In this document: in pieces, positions 11,242 to 22,852 of the stretch
Layout: every line of letters begins with the position of its first letter
Position numbering within the stretch: the first letter of the stretch is position 1
Origin: Magicicada septendecula
Lineage: Eukaryota; Arthropoda; Insecta; Hemiptera; Cicadidae
Direction of reading: 5' to 3'
DNA length: 64,000 bases
Assembly: GCA_034769895.1 (NCBI GenBank)
Contig: CM068375.1
Coordinates: forward strand, 258,385,268-258,449,267
The notes under the pieces: generated by a model
The model's database searches: none
What the model was told of the DNA's origin: nothing
The model's input: only the letters and a program-made list of their open reading frames with translations
Translations under genes and position numbers: made by a program

Positions 11242-11973
11242 CGAGGTGTGTCCGGAAAGTAAAGATACAAAGGTCGTAATTGGTCTAAAAATATTTATTT
11301 ACAAATCATTAACTGACAGTTATGTAAATACATATATCTTTATTTCCCTACATAATTACCGTCATTATCCAAGCACCTATTAAGTCTGGGAATCAGCTTT
11401 TGTATCCCCGTGTCATAGAAGTCTGCCGCCAACCATTTGAACTATGTCATGACCTCTTCTTTTACCTCGTCATCGTTATCGAACTTTTTTCCGGCCAGGT
11501 ATTGTTTCAGGTGAAGGAACAAGTGAAAATCACTGGGCGCGAGGTCCGGGCTATGCGGCGGGTGATCCAAAACATCGCATTTCCAACTGCACGCATACTG
11601 CACGCGTGACCTCTGCGCTGCTCGGCAGTTGGAAATGCGATGTTTTGGATCACCCGCCGCATAGCCCGGACCTCGCGCCCAGTGATTTTCACTTGTTCCT
11701 TCACCTGAAACAATATCTGGCCAGAAAAAAGTTCGATAACGATGACGAGGTAAAAGAAGAGGTCATGACATAGTTCAAATGGTTGGCGGCAGACTTCTAT
11801 GACACGGGGATACAAACGCTGGTTCCCAGACTTAATAGGTGCTTGGATAATGACGGTAATTATGTAGGGAAATAAAGATATATGTATTTACGTAACTGTC
11901 AGTTAATGATTTGTAAATAAATATTTTTAGACCAATTACGACCTTTGTATCTTTACTTTCCGGACACGCCTCG
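11242..11973. mobile_element. Head-to-head mariner-like element
   Basis: Two copies of the 3' half of a mariner transposon in inverted orientation, with TA duplications at 11240-11241 and 11974-11975. The TIR is CGAGGTGTGTCCGGAAAGTA at the left and its near-exact complement at the right. The plus-strand right arm (from about 11635) translates to the transposase C-terminus, including DHPPHSPDLAPSDFHLF, where the last catalytic Asp lies in the SPDLAP.D motif. One in-frame stop (TAG) follows. The left arm encodes the same on the minus strand. Confidence 0.85.
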
Positions 11974-12440
11974 TAGCTTTCTTCTAAGCAATAAACAACT
12001 ACAAACCTATAATTGTTTTAAGGGATGTCCATGTTTTAAGAAACAATTGAGTTCTCAATAGTAGTAATTAACCTAATGTAGAAATAATTGGTGTTTACAG
12101 TTTATCTGGAATGGCAAGTTAGCTGCCACACAAAACCGTCAGTTACTCATATAATTTTTTCACAAATGGCAGATTAGAAATGGGTAGGATTGGGCTTGTT
12201 CACACTGTATAACATTTTATATATGTGTGTTTCAGTAACATTTATAATATATAGAAAATTAAGAGAATAACTAAATTTCTCATCAACTTTCAACCCTATG
12301 GAAGATCCAGTCCTGGTCGCCCCCCCTCCTTATATACACCCCTACTTTGGCACATCCACTTCAAACACTACTGTCTTTCTGTTGGAGACACGCATCAAAA
12401 TTAAGTTACAAAGGCTTTCACAGCCCAAGTCATTATATTG

Positions 12441-12879
12441 GTAGTTATTACATAAAACTTTCAGCTAATACCTTGTAGTCTATTGTTAAAATGTCTTAAT
12501 TTCTGACATTTCTGCAGCACATGCAGCAACCACCTTCATTACACATTAAAGTATGACCCAAAACACTGGACAAAGGTTGTTCCAAACTCTGGAAGCAATG
12601 CCCTTATAAAATTTTTCAGATCCAGACCTATATCTGCTTGATCCCCATAAACAACCAATCAAGCAGAGCATTATAGCCTGCCTGCCACACTGCCACCAGT
12701 GTTCCCATCGGCTTGCTGCTAACACTGTGCTCAAAGTTAAGTACAACCAACTGCTCTTTTATTGGTCCAATTTCACCAACTGCTGCTAGATTCAGTTGGG
12801 TGGTTGGTTGTTTACACACACCAATCAGATACAGGCTTGGATCCAAAAAGTTATACAGCGAAGTTGCCTCCAGAGTTTG
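12441..12879. mobile_element. Decayed hammerhead foldback (family C), left part
   Basis: Left arm and start of the right arm of an old foldback, split by the BEL/Pao insertion. The left arm (from TAGTTATTACATAAAACTTT) is the reverse complement of the arm resuming at 20395. The two arms are visibly diverged, so the insertion is older than the other foldbacks. I could not identify a target duplication. Confidence 0.6.
12495..12545 (-). ncRNA. Decayed hammerhead relic (family C)
   Basis: The minus strand reads AUGAAGG (from CUGAAGA), then GGUUGCUGCAUGUGCUGCA, then GAAAUGUCAG. Core positions are mutated. GAAAUGUC suggests an ancestral GAAACGUC after CpG decay. Partner of 20450-20500. Confidence 0.35.
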
Positions 12880-13328
12880 TGTTATGTTTCGTCCCGTAGG
12901 ACCCTTAAATATTAGGAAGAATGATGCTTTGTGGTGTTATTGCCAGGATGCAGAATAATGACGATAGTGGACTGTATTTAATACATTTATTAAGTTTTGT
13001 AGTACACTTAAATCAGAGTGCTAAGGTTGGCTATGTCCGAAAGACATTTAAATTTTGAATGAACCGAGTCGTTTAAGAAAGCTACATGGCAAATGAGGCG
13101 CAAATGTGCAACACTCCAACTACATTAAAAAATGTTAAGTCCTAATGCCTAGATAGTTGTTGCGACAACAAGAAAATATGATAGACAGAACAAGGCCAGC
13201 AAACGTTCTGACGTCTGCCGCCCACCAACGCTCGGTGAGCTGTGTCGATGTATAAACCTGATAAACGCAATTTCAGAAAGTACAGATTAGCCAACCTTTG
13301 AATGCGAAAATTACCACATTACTGTCCA
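12880..13328 (-). repeat. BEL/Pao 3' LTR
   Basis: 449 bp, near-identical to 19946-20394. Starts TGTTATGTTTCGTCCC and ends TACTGTCCA on the plus strand. Preceded by the target duplication GTTTG. Confidence 0.95.
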
Positions 13329-14480
13329 TAACTGCCCGCAAAAAATCAAAAGATTTTTTAATACATTTTAATAACTTATTGTACGAAAACACAGTGTGTT
13401 CTTAATAATAGAGGTCAACCTCAATAAATTGTATTGAACCTTGAGATTGAAATGTTAGATAACAGTTATGACATTAACTGTTTAGAGATAAACTTGAGTG
13501 ATGATGATAAGAGTTGAGCAGACCACAGTTGGCTTGCAACCTGAACCAGTTAGCTTGAACCAGTCAAGGCCAGTTGACCTATACAATAGTATTGAGTGTA
13601 AAATGAACAGACAAAATTATTATAAAATTACACATGTAAAGACATAGATTTAGCATGACGCTTTATAATTGAACGATGCATGCTATACCTGAAGTTTCAG
13701 GAATGTACAATAATTTGTTATGTGAAAACAAATTATACATTGTTGAATGATTGCAAGCACAAAGTGTAATGACATGTATGTCATAATTAAAAGCATGAAT
13801 AATAATTGTGCAATACGTGATCACAAAATACAAAATACACAATATAAAAATATAGGCGTGGCGTATGGTAGATGCGGGTAAAACACATAATAAATACAAT
13901 AGAAATCGGTTTAGATAATTACAAATACATGAATACAAGGCACAATAGCATAAGTGATAAGCACAACAAATGTGTTTATACAAAATGTAATACATGTGTT
14001 GAACAATTGCGAGAATAAATTCATAGAGTAATAAAATATCACACATATTGACAAAAATGTGCAAGAAAATTCATACATGGTTTGTATAGCTGTAGACCAT
14101 GCGAATATTATATAACAAAATTTTTACATAAGAACAATACCACCAATAACATGACACATAACCCATTACCAATATCAAAATGTAAGTATGTAAAGGACAT
14201 AGTATGTCTCACAAATTATTAATATATAAATACAAAAATAGTAAAGTATACCACCATAACAATATGATAAGCATAGATATAATAACATAGTGCATGGTTG
14301 TAAAATTACAAGTCACATGCGAATTTAGTATGAAAACACGCAATGATGCAAATTAACATAAAAATGTTGTGATGATACATATCACAATTAAGTTGACCAA
14401 ATTGTCAGACAACAAGGTAATGAAAGCCAGTGGCCAAGTGAAATATAGCATTGTGCTAAGTAATTATATTGACCTTGTGT
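13329..14480. other. BEL/Pao 3' non-coding stretch
   Basis: AT-rich sequence with short imperfect CATGT/ACAAT-type repeats between integrase and the 3' LTR. The open frame at 13663-14064 (minus) is Cys/Tyr/Ile-rich with no domain I recognise. An envelope gene would lie here, but no signal, fusion or transmembrane pattern supports one. Confidence 0.6.
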
Positions 14481-15810
14481 CTAAGCCTCGTCCCGCGCTG
14501 GCAACAAACATAGCTTGTGAATTGGTCTGCGAAAAATACCAGTAGGCATGCGAATGTCTACTACTCTAATTAAGTTGTCTGGGCCGGGAAATGTGGCGGT
14601 AATTACACCAAATTTCCACGCTAATGGAGGTAAATTATCCTCAATCAGCAAAACCAGGTCACCAATGGAAATGTTTTCCTTAGCGAATTTCCATTTGTGA
14701 CGTTGTTGTAATTGATGTAAGTAGTCGCGAGACCAAGCCTTCCAAATGACTTGGACAAACTTCTGGAGAAGTTTCCAACGTCCAAGACGAGAGATGGGAA
14801 CGTGAGATAAGTCAGAATCAGGAATTGCCGTTAATGGTGCGCAAATTAAAAAATGGCCAGGTGTAAGTGGCACTGGATCATTTACATCCGATGAAACAGC
14901 AAATAATGGACGTGAGTTTAGACATGCCTCTATCTGAGACAAAACCGTCGTAAACTCCTCGAAGGTGAGTATAGACTTGCCGACCACACGGCGCAAATGA
15001 TACTTTAAACTCCTTATACCGCTCTCCCAAAGACCACCAAAATGAGGTGACGAGGGCGGAATAAATGACCATGTAATACCATGAGAGGTCGTAAAGGATT
15101 GGATTGATGAGGTGGCATCCTTATTATGCCAAAGATTGTAAAGGTCATGCAAAACGTTGCAGGCCTTCCTAAAGTTCGTGCCATTATCAGAATATAACTG
15201 GCTGGGTATGCCCCTACGGGCCATGAAACGACGTAAGGCAGCTATAAACGCGTTGGCCGTAAGGTCGGAAACCAATTCCAAATGAATGGCACTGGTCACT
15301 AAGCAAATGAACAAAGACACATAGGATTTTGACAGAGTCCTAGATTTCTGCCCGCCATGACGAATCATGAAGGGACCACCATAATCAACTGCGCAGAATA
15401 GAAACGGCAGTGAAGGAGTGACTCTAGGAGATGGCAAAATACCAAGCCTTTGAACCTGATGTTTGGCACTAAACCTGAGACACTTGACGCATCTACGAAT
15501 GATGGAGCGAATGACTATCTTGGCGTTAATGATCCACCAACATTGACGAAGTGAATGATGCACGAGTTGAGCACCAGCGTGGAGTAAACGAATGTGTTCG
15601 CGTTCAATAATAAGGCGAGTGATATGAGCCGATTGATGCCAGACAATAGGATGCTTATTGTCATAAGGTAGCTGCGACTGCTGTAAGCGTCCGCTGACGT
15701 GTATGACGCCAGACTCATCAAGAAACGGGTCCAGAGAAGACAACTTACTCCTGATAGAAACAGAAGACCCATTACGAAGACAATTAAGCTCAGTAGCGAA
15801 GTGGATTGAC
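14481..15810 (-). pseudogene. BEL/Pao integrase
   Basis: The open block (14481-15743, 420 codons, extending upstream in frame to about 15800) has an HHCC-type zinc region (H..H, then RRCVKCLRF), a DDE core with AVDYGG, YSDNGTNF and LWESGIRSLK supplying D, D and E, and a C-terminal region ending near PIHKLCLLP. This last part matches the DUF5641-type tail common after Pao integrases. This part looks intact. It is separated from the RNase H segment by a +1 frameshift near 15800 and an in-frame TGA at 15893-15895. Integrase joins element cDNA to host DNA. Confidence 0.9.
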
Positions 15811-15892
15811 TGGGATTGTTTATGAAGAAATTAAGAGTGGAATGAATTTCAACGGGGGTAAGAGCGCCCGAAATTTTCTCAGCCCTGGAGAG

Positions 15893-18062
15893 TCAAATAT
15901 ATTTGATGAATCGAAAGCAATAAGCGTATACGCGAGTCAGACGGTGCAACGAAGAAAAGTCCTTTGAAAGATCAATAGATAGGGTAGATATTAGAGAAAG
16001 TTTGGGGGTTTGTTTCTCCTCCACAGTGCATTCAGGAGACGACAGATTAGAAGGTAAAATGGGTGGAAAAAGATTGGACTCGGAAGATTGAGACAAACAA
16101 GCGGGACCATGCCACCAAAGCGAACAATCGCGCAAAACGTCGGGGTGACATCCCCTAGAAATAATGTCAGCAGGATTATGTTGTGAGTTGATGTGATGCC
16201 ACGTGTAGGCTTCAGTAAGACGCTGAATCTCGGCAACACGATTAGCAACGTAGGTCTTCCACCTGGAAGACTGGGCATGAATCCAGTAAAGGGACACCAT
16301 GGAGTCAGAATACAGGTGAACACTATTGATAAAGGAATGAAGAGCAGGGGTGACCTTGAATAATAGTCACGATAACAACAAGCAAGCGCAGAGTTCAATG
16401 CGGGGTAATGACGCCTGTCGTAGGGGAGCCACGCGAGATTTGGAACACAGAAGGTGACAAGAGGCTGATGAATCTTGATAAATGACTCTAATGTAAACAC
16501 AACACCCATAGCCCCTTTCAGAAGCATCCGCAAACCCATGTAATTCAACTATCTTTGCCTTAGACTTGCAGCGAATAGAACGTGGGACAATAATTTTACC
16601 GATCAGACACAATTTATCGCATAATGAATGCCAATGCAAGTGTAATTGCCCGGAGATTGGCTCATCCCAACCAAGATTGCACAGCCAGAGTTGCTGCATA
16701 AACTGTTTGTAAAGGAAAACAATGGGACCGACGAGTCCGAGTGGGTCGTATATACCCGCAATAATCGATGGGATTTTCCTCTTAGAGATGCTTGATTCAA
16801 CTGGGAATGATTTGATGTCAAACAAAAATGAATCTGTAGAGTTATTCCAAAGAATGCCCAACGTACGCACATTAGCTTGTTTGTTTAATGGGAGTGATAA
16901 ATCATTATGGTCTGCGACCACATTGGGTTCATTTGATGCCCATTTATGCAGAGTGAGGCCGTATTGACTCAACAACGTACCTAAGTCAGATTTCAACTTG
17001 GTCAGATCAGAAATGGTGTCTGCACCGGTTAACAAATCATCGACATAGAAATCATTAATTATAGCTGACGCAGCGTCAGGAAAAGAAGCTTCATGATCCT
17101 TACCAATCTGATTAAGACAGCGAGTAGCCAAAAACGAAGCACTAACAGTACCGTATGTTACAGTTCGCAATACAAAATGTTTAAACTGTTCGAGGGGAGA
17201 GTTACGCCACAGAATACGTTGATAATGACAATCCTTATCAGATACCAGAATTTGTCGATACATCTTCTCGATGTCGGCGATGAGAACATAGTTGTGCATA
17301 CGAAATCGCAAAAGAATAGAAAAAAGGTCTTGTTGGACGTTTGGGCCTACCAACAAAATATCATTGAGAGAAAAGCCATTGGTAGTTTTGGCCGAGCCAT
17401 CAAAAATGACGCGAAGTTTTGTCGTAGAACTAGAATGTTTAAAGACAGCATGGTGAGGCAAATAGTAGGTATTTGAAACCCCGGAATTGATAGAACAATC
17501 GTCGACAAGCGTCATGTGGCCAAGATCCTTATACTCCTGAATAAAATTTGCGTATTCGCGCGCAAGCTCAGAATCACGCATGAACCGGCGTTCTAAACTC
17601 AAGAATCTCGCTTCAGCGTTAGCACAGGACTCACCCAACTGGGGATTGTCAGACTTAAATGGTAGCGAAACAACGAACCTACCCTTATCATTGCGATGAG
17701 TGGACTTAACAAAATGCTCCTCACAAGCTGAATCGTTACTAATGGGTGCATTATCAGGGATAGTTTCGGTCTCCCAAAATTTCTCAAGAGACGCCAAAAT
17801 TTGACTGTCGTTGTTCCTAGCCAGGAACGAAACAGCAAGACCCTTATAACGGCAGTGTTTGGGCAGATTGCCTGCTAGAATGTAGCCTAACTTTGTTTCT
17901 TGTATAATAGGAAAGTGAGGACCATGTATATATTTGTTAGCTAAAATTAAATCTAAATAAAATTGCGCTCCTAAAAGTATGTCGATATCAGCTGATATGT
18001 TGAAATGTGGATCGGCGAGAAAAACGTTATCTGGGACGTTAAACTGATTTATGTCGAAAGAT
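15893..18062 (-). pseudogene. BEL/Pao reverse transcriptase and RNase H
   Basis: Pao-type RT. Motifs in order: ...KLRVIFDGSAKT, VLIADIEKMYRQI (first catalytic Asp), LRTVTYGTVSASF, FYVDDLLTG (YVDD catalytic box), LHKWASN. The linker IIAGIYDPLGLVGP is typical of Pao, and RNase H starts at ELHGFADASERGYG. A single in-frame TGA at 16367-16369 splits RNase H. The same frame continues (LYSDSMVSLYWI, HINSQHNPADIISRG) to the stop at 15893. Upstream the frame runs without a stop back to about 18060, where a frameshift separates it from protease. RT copies element RNA into cDNA in the cytoplasm. Confidence 0.9.
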
Positions 18063-18783
18063 TGTGCTGGCAGTTTTATGGGTTAATGCAGATAAGACCG
18101 CGCATGTTGCTTCAAAGCTAAATCTTTGATAGCAAGAAATAATGCGAATAGACGCCAAGTTAGTGGCACAACATGCCGCATTATTAATACCTGTAATTGG
18201 TATGTTAGATTTAGTCAAGTTAAGCCGTAATTTCTTAGCAAATGATTCCGTACAAAAATTTACTTGTGACCCAGCATCCAATAGAACTCTTGCAAGTTGT
18301 CTGTTACCAGCCCGGTCGATGACAAACACATTGCTGTCGATAAGAGAACATTGTTTGTAGGCTGTAATTTAAGTGAACAATAGTTGCTGCTGCTGGCAGA
18401 ACCTGGTTTTGACACATTAGTTATGTGCAGCAATGTATGGTGTCGTTTTGAACAGATCTTACATGATTGTTTGACCTTACAATTAGATGAAAAATGATCT
18501 GGTCTTAAACAATTGGTACAGCATTTATGATTTAATATAAATTGCCCTCATTCTGATGTACTTAATGCACGAAATTTGTCACACATGTAAATTGGATGAC
18601 TAGATTTGCAGCATGGGCATAAATAATTATTTGAAGCTGAGTGATAACTTTTAAATGCAGTGCTGCCAGCAGAGTTTCGTGATTTATGTTTGTCAGATTT
18701 TTTATTGAACCTTAAAGTTAGCTTGTTGAGCTGCTATCCCGCATCGATAGGTAATGTATTTTCTAACAACTGTCTACGTGCGT
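18039..18783 (-). pseudogene. BEL/Pao zinc-knuckle and aspartic protease segment
   Basis: Frame-broken. It contains a Cys/His-rich region (CPCCKSSHPIYMC, then CTNCLRPDHFSSNC and CKICSKRHHTLLH), followed by protease with LLDAGSQVNFC (catalytic Asp in D-A-G, a change from the usual D-S/T-G) and the flap-region block ITGIN. Nonsense codons lie near 18735 and 18548; a frameshift separates protease from RT near 18062. Confidence 0.8.
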
Positions 18784-19620
18784 TTAAAAACTGAGTGAAG
18801 CTTTGAAAGTTAGAAGATTATCGGGGTCTATAGACTCCTTCAATAATTTAAACGTGGTATGGTCCAGTTTTGCTGACAATAATTGTACAGTAATAAGCTC
18901 AAATGAATCCACTGACAGTTGCATGGCCGCCAGCGAATTACCTGAAGACGTTATTGTATTTATGAATTCTGCCAAACTTTGGACAGAGTCCTTAATTGTT
19001 GACTTTACTTCAAGCAAATTTTGAATATAATACTTCGCTAGTATGAATTTGTTGTCATATCTAGCGGACAGCAAACTCAACGCTATCGAATAGTTCTCAT
19101 TACAAATAGGTAATGCCTTAATTAGATCTAGTGGCTCATTTTTAAGAGATGAATACAAATAATGTAATTTCTGCACTGACGTTAAATCAGATCTGGCATG
19201 CACCAAGTCCAGAAATATTGAATAAAAGTGCTGCCATTCTAAGATATTGCCTGTGAAGCAGGGCAAACTTATAGGTTTTAATTGCATATTGCTCGTTAAT
19301 ACTGGAGATACAGTCTGAACGTTGAAAGTTTCTATTAATTGCAAGATATTGGCTTCTGTTGAATATAACAGCTCTTCAACCTCAACTCGGTCTTCTTGAG
19401 CAGCGTTTATGTCCTTAGAAATGAGTTCAATTTCGGACTGTACCTCATCGTATTTTGTTGCCAAACTTTTTAGACTTTCGAGTCTAACCGTTAAAAAATG
19501 TTTTGTATTAGTGTTTTTATCAAAGTTAATTACAGCCGAATTAATTCGCACTATGGCAGACTTTAAGCCGCCTCTCTTTCTGACCAACACTTTGAGGCCT
19601 TCTTCAGCCATTGTACGCAC
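18784..19620 (-). pseudogene. BEL/Pao gag (DUF1759-like)
   Basis: A 278-residue open frame. An N-terminal coiled region (KRGGLKSAIVRINSAVINF) is followed by the DUF1759-like block: LPCFTGNILEWQHFYSIFLD, LTSVQKLHYLYSSLKNEP, ALSLLSARYDN. It ends at TAA after ASLSF because one T is missing from a T-run; restoring phase would continue into LNARRQLLENTL. Gag forms the particle that packages element RNA. Confidence 0.88.
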
Positions 19621-19923
19621 CTGTTAATGATGTTAATGACGTTGTACCTGGTATGCGATGTCCTGGAGCGTCGAGGCCGTGGAGTAGATGGCCAACACGC
19701 ACGGACTGGAGAGATCACTGTTCAATCTGGTGTGTAGACGCTAGCACATGGATGGTCTTGCAGTGGTGTCGTCACGAGGCTCAATGGCGACGAAAGAAAT
19801 GCTGACTAAGTCCCAACACGGTCGGATCAGCGAATATGCTGAATCGCCCGTGATGGCCAGAAATTGGGGCAGAAAAATGATGAAAACCGCTGTAATAAGT
19901 TGCAGAAAAGTAAATGACGAATT

Positions 19924-19940
19924 CAGGCATGGAGCGACCA
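19924..19940 (-). promoter_or_regulatory. BEL/Pao primer-binding site
   Basis: On the minus strand, 5 nt past the 5' LTR, the sequence starts TGGTCGCTCCATGCC. TGG complements the CCA end of a tRNA. I cannot identify which tRNA. Confidence 0.6.
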
Positions 19941-19945
19941 AAAAA

Positions 19946-20394
19946 TGTTATGTTTCGTCCCGTAGGACCCTTAAATATTAGGAAGAATGATGCTTTGTGG
20001 TGTTATTGCCAGGATGCAGAATAATGACGATAGTGGACTGTATTTAATACATTTATTAAGTTTTGTAGTACACTTAAATCAGAGTGCTAAGGTTGGCTAT
20101 GTCCGAAAGACATTTAAATTTTGAATGAACCGAGTCGTTTAAGAAAGCTACATGGCAAATGAGGCGCAAATGTGCAACACTCCAACTACATTAAAAAATG
20201 TTAAGGCCTAATGCCTAGATAATTGTCGCGACAACAAGAAAAAATGATAGACAGAACAAGGCCAGCAAACGTTCTGACGTCTGCCACCCGCCAACGCTCG
20301 GTGAACTGTGTCGATGTATAAACCTGATAAACGCAATTTCAGAAAGTACAGATTAGCCAACCTTTGAATGCGAAAATTACCACATTACTCTCCA
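19946..20394 (-). repeat. BEL/Pao 5' LTR
   Basis: 449 bp, partner of 12880-13328, followed by the second copy of the target duplication GTTTG (20395-20399). Confidence 0.95.
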
Positions 20395-20553
20395 GTTTGA
20401 AACAACCTTATTTCCAGTATTTTGGGTCATAATCCATGCTCCATCTAGTCCCCACTCTGAAGATGGCTGCGATGCATGCTGGTGAAATGTCAGCAATAAG
20501 ATGTTTTAATAATAGACCACAGCCAATTAGCACAAAAGTTTTAAGTAATAACT
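20395..20553. mobile_element. Decayed hammerhead foldback (family C), right part
   Basis: Continuation of the foldback interrupted by BEL/Pao. Its end (TAGACCACAGCCAATTAGC... to AAGTAATAACTA) is the diverged reverse complement of 12441-12480. Confidence 0.6.
20450..20500 (+). ncRNA. Decayed hammerhead relic (family C)
   Basis: Contains CUGAAGA (20457-20463), a GC-rich segment UGGCUGCGAUGCAUGCUGGU where stem II should be, then GAAA and UGUCAG. Stem II is imperfect and the stem III palindrome ACGU reads AUGU. Probably inactive. Confidence 0.45.
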
Positions 20554-20785
20554 AGACACATCAAAATGTTTATAGAATTAATTTTCATCATTTATACCTT
20601 ACTCCATACATTTTCTAATAGAAAATAAATGATCATGTGCTTGTATTAATGACTTAGAAGATATCCAGATGTCAGGAATGTTAATTTACTAACTTAAAAT
20701 ATGTAATTTACACTCTAACTGTACCTTATTGAATATACTAAACATATTGTACTATTATACACTTAATAAACTCTTTCTTTTACAG

Positions 20786-20891
20786 AAGTGTTGTCATAGC
20801 AACAGTATTATACAATAAGAATTCCACTATTGATATTGAGAAACTTCAACAGCGATTTACTACTAACAATAGTGAGACTACACTAACTGTG
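20786..20891 (+). CDS. Cadherin exon 6 of window: membrane-adjacent domain, second part
   Basis: Acceptor TTTTACAG; donor GTG|GTAAGT. The split codon restores Lys, and the frame reads SVVIATVLYNKNSTIDIEKL then QQRFTTNNSETTLTV: a strand, a helix and a closing strand that complete the domain begun at 10196. NNSE is a potential N-glycosylation site. 106 nt, phase 0. The preceding 10.4-kb intron carries the foldbacks, mariner and BEL/Pao element. Confidence 0.9.
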
Positions 20892-21429
20892 GTAAGTTAT
20901 TGTATCAAGTGTTTTAGGAAACTTTGGGTTAATGTTAAAGAACTGTACTTTATTTATTTATATAAAATGCCTACTTGGATCAAGAGTTTCTGTATAGAAC
21001 AAGTTATACTCTACATTGTACAACCAAACAAATTAAGTAAACAAAAAATGGCACTCTACAGAATGAAAATCTCTCACAGAAATTTATAAAACATTAAGAT
21101 AGCAATTTTAACAAGATTTATGCACAAGACTGGTTTTGATTATAAAGCAAAACCAGCCAGTGCTTTGTGGCTTTATCATATTGTTACAACAGTCTAACTG
21201 ATTTGTATGGTACAGTGGAAAACAAAATACAAGACACCAATTAAGTCACTAATCACTAGCTTTTATTATCACAATTAACAGTTTGTAATCAACAAGATAG
21301 TCTCTTACAACAAATCAAATAAAAATTGTTCACACACAATAAAAATGTCTACTAATATAAAACACAATTGTATTACAATTGTCCCATGCAATTATAAAAC
21401 ACGTAACACTTCGCCACAATATTATGACC

Positions 21430-21850
21430 GCACTAATAACCACTTGAACACACAGAGTAATCGCCAACAATAACTTGCAACTCAAACTGACTGAGCGTCG
21501 CTGAGTACTTGTATTTATACCCCGCCGAAATAGCAGAATATTCCATACTGTGCGTCAAGAATCCTACTAGAAAATACCAGAACATAATTGGTTGTGGCCT
21601 TGCACACAGCAGGCATGGACCGGTGAGTCTGGAACAATCTTGCAACGCATGTTGAGAATCATGTACGCACACAACATTACAGCCGGATTCCACTGGATCG
21701 TTCGAGAAACACGTAGATTGTTCTGTAATGTCATAACAATATTCATTATTCTTCAGAAAATAAAGTAAGAGTGTTGTGGCACTTAATACCACAAAATGTT
21801 GATGTAAATGAACATTTTTATAGTAGAACTTGGCTAATTTGAACATGCAT
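21430..21850 (-). promoter_or_regulatory. LTR-like promoter remnant
   Basis: On the minus strand the TATA box TATAAATAC (21511-21519) is followed about 30 nt later by overlapping TCAGT initiators (ACGCTCAGTCAGTTTG). This TATA plus TCAGT spacing is typical of arthropod retrotransposon LTRs. The surrounding sequence is more GC-rich than the intron. I cannot define LTR ends or a target duplication. Confidence 0.45.
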
Positions 21851-21964
21851 ATAATTAAATGAATAATTTGAACTTTTACTGTAGTCCCTTGAAATTCCTA
21901 TATAAAACCATGCAATAAACATTGTCAGTAATTCAAACTTTTTTGGTTAATTCTGATGTCTTCT

Positions 21965-22108
21965 AGGCAGCGATCGAAATAAAACACTCAAATCACTGTT
22001 AACGCCTTGTTTATTTATCGATATCACAAATGTGGTATCAAATACACTCACTAATTCTATAACATAATCCACTAAACTCAGAATAGAGACTGACTCACTC
22101 TCACTCAC

Positions 22109-22155
<47 letters not shown>

Positions 22156-22470
22156 GTCCTATATATAACTGGTAATGATGTCATTCACCAACATGCGTAA
22201 TTTACTACTATACGCCCAGAATATTCCAGGTGCCCAGTCTACAACATTGAAGAATAAACTATAATAACTAAAAAATGTATTTGTACATTGATACAGAACA
22301 GTCTATAATTATTGCCTATAAATAGTGTACATCAATATACTCACTACTCTCGGTAAATAAAGTGTAACTGTTTACTCTCGGTGTAAAGTGTATTGAAACA
22401 ACTCACTTTCAATAACTGTCTTGAATTTTTGTAGACATGAATATACATGTCTATCAACATGAATTCGTGA
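21965..22470 (-). repeat. Dispersed LTR-like repeat, copy 1
   Basis: Shares GGCAGCGATCGAAATAAAAC, a TGTGGTATCA block and a TTCACCAACATG block with a second copy at 22853. Contains a (CT)n tract at 22107-22152. On the minus strand a TATATATAGG box, a GTCAGTC stretch and an AATAAA-type signal are ordered as in an LTR. Possibly a solo LTR. Confidence 0.45.
22107..22152. repeat. (CT)n microsatellite
   Basis: About 23 CT units inside the LTR-like repeat. Confidence 0.95.
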
Positions 22471-22852
22471 CATTAACATTTCCAATTAACCTGTTTGTCA
22501 GTCACAAACAGAAATATCAAATTTACAGATTTACCTACAAAGGTTGAGCCAGTTAAACGAGTCATAATTCATGACTTCTCGACACAAAACCAGTTCTTTT
22601 CATGATGCTTGTTATAATGGCAAAACAAGCATGGTCCTCTCTGGTAAAACATGCAGCATTTTGCTATAGTGTATGACTTTTAATAACAGGACTTTTTTTG
22701 TAGCACTACATTCTATCAATTAAAGAATTCATGGTTATCAAATTTTTTTAAATTGTGTTGAGGATAAGAGAATGCAAAGGCATACTGTGGTCTGACTGAG
22801 AACACAAGGATGAGAATCAAATTAGATCAAATGATAACTGAATGATTTTGTC

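Larger units (their letters stand above)
12880..20394 (-). mobile_element. BEL/Pao LTR retrotransposon, full length, coding decayed
   Basis: A 7515-bp element with two 449-bp LTRs (TG...CA) and a 5-bp target duplication GTTTG (12875-12879, 20395-20399). Read on the minus strand the order is LTR, primer-binding site, gag, zinc-knuckle region, aspartic protease, reverse transcriptase, RNase H, integrase, LTR. This is the BEL/Pao order (integrase last, DUF1759-type gag). Several stops and frameshifts break gag-pol, so this copy cannot make a full polyprotein. It sits inside the family C foldback in a cadherin intron, antisense to the gene. By eye the LTRs differ at about eight positions. Confidence 0.93.

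Noticed and set aside
13663-14064. Possible envelope gene of the BEL/Pao element
   Set aside because: Compositional Cys/Tyr/Ile-rich frame with no signal peptide, fusion or transmembrane arrangement.
18142-18360. Plus-strand frames across 16.7-19.9 kb
   Set aside because: Shadows of the minus-strand gag-pol reading.
21433-21846. 137-codon minus-strand open frame
   Set aside because: It overlaps the TATA/initiator region of an LTR-like sequence and shows no protein motif.
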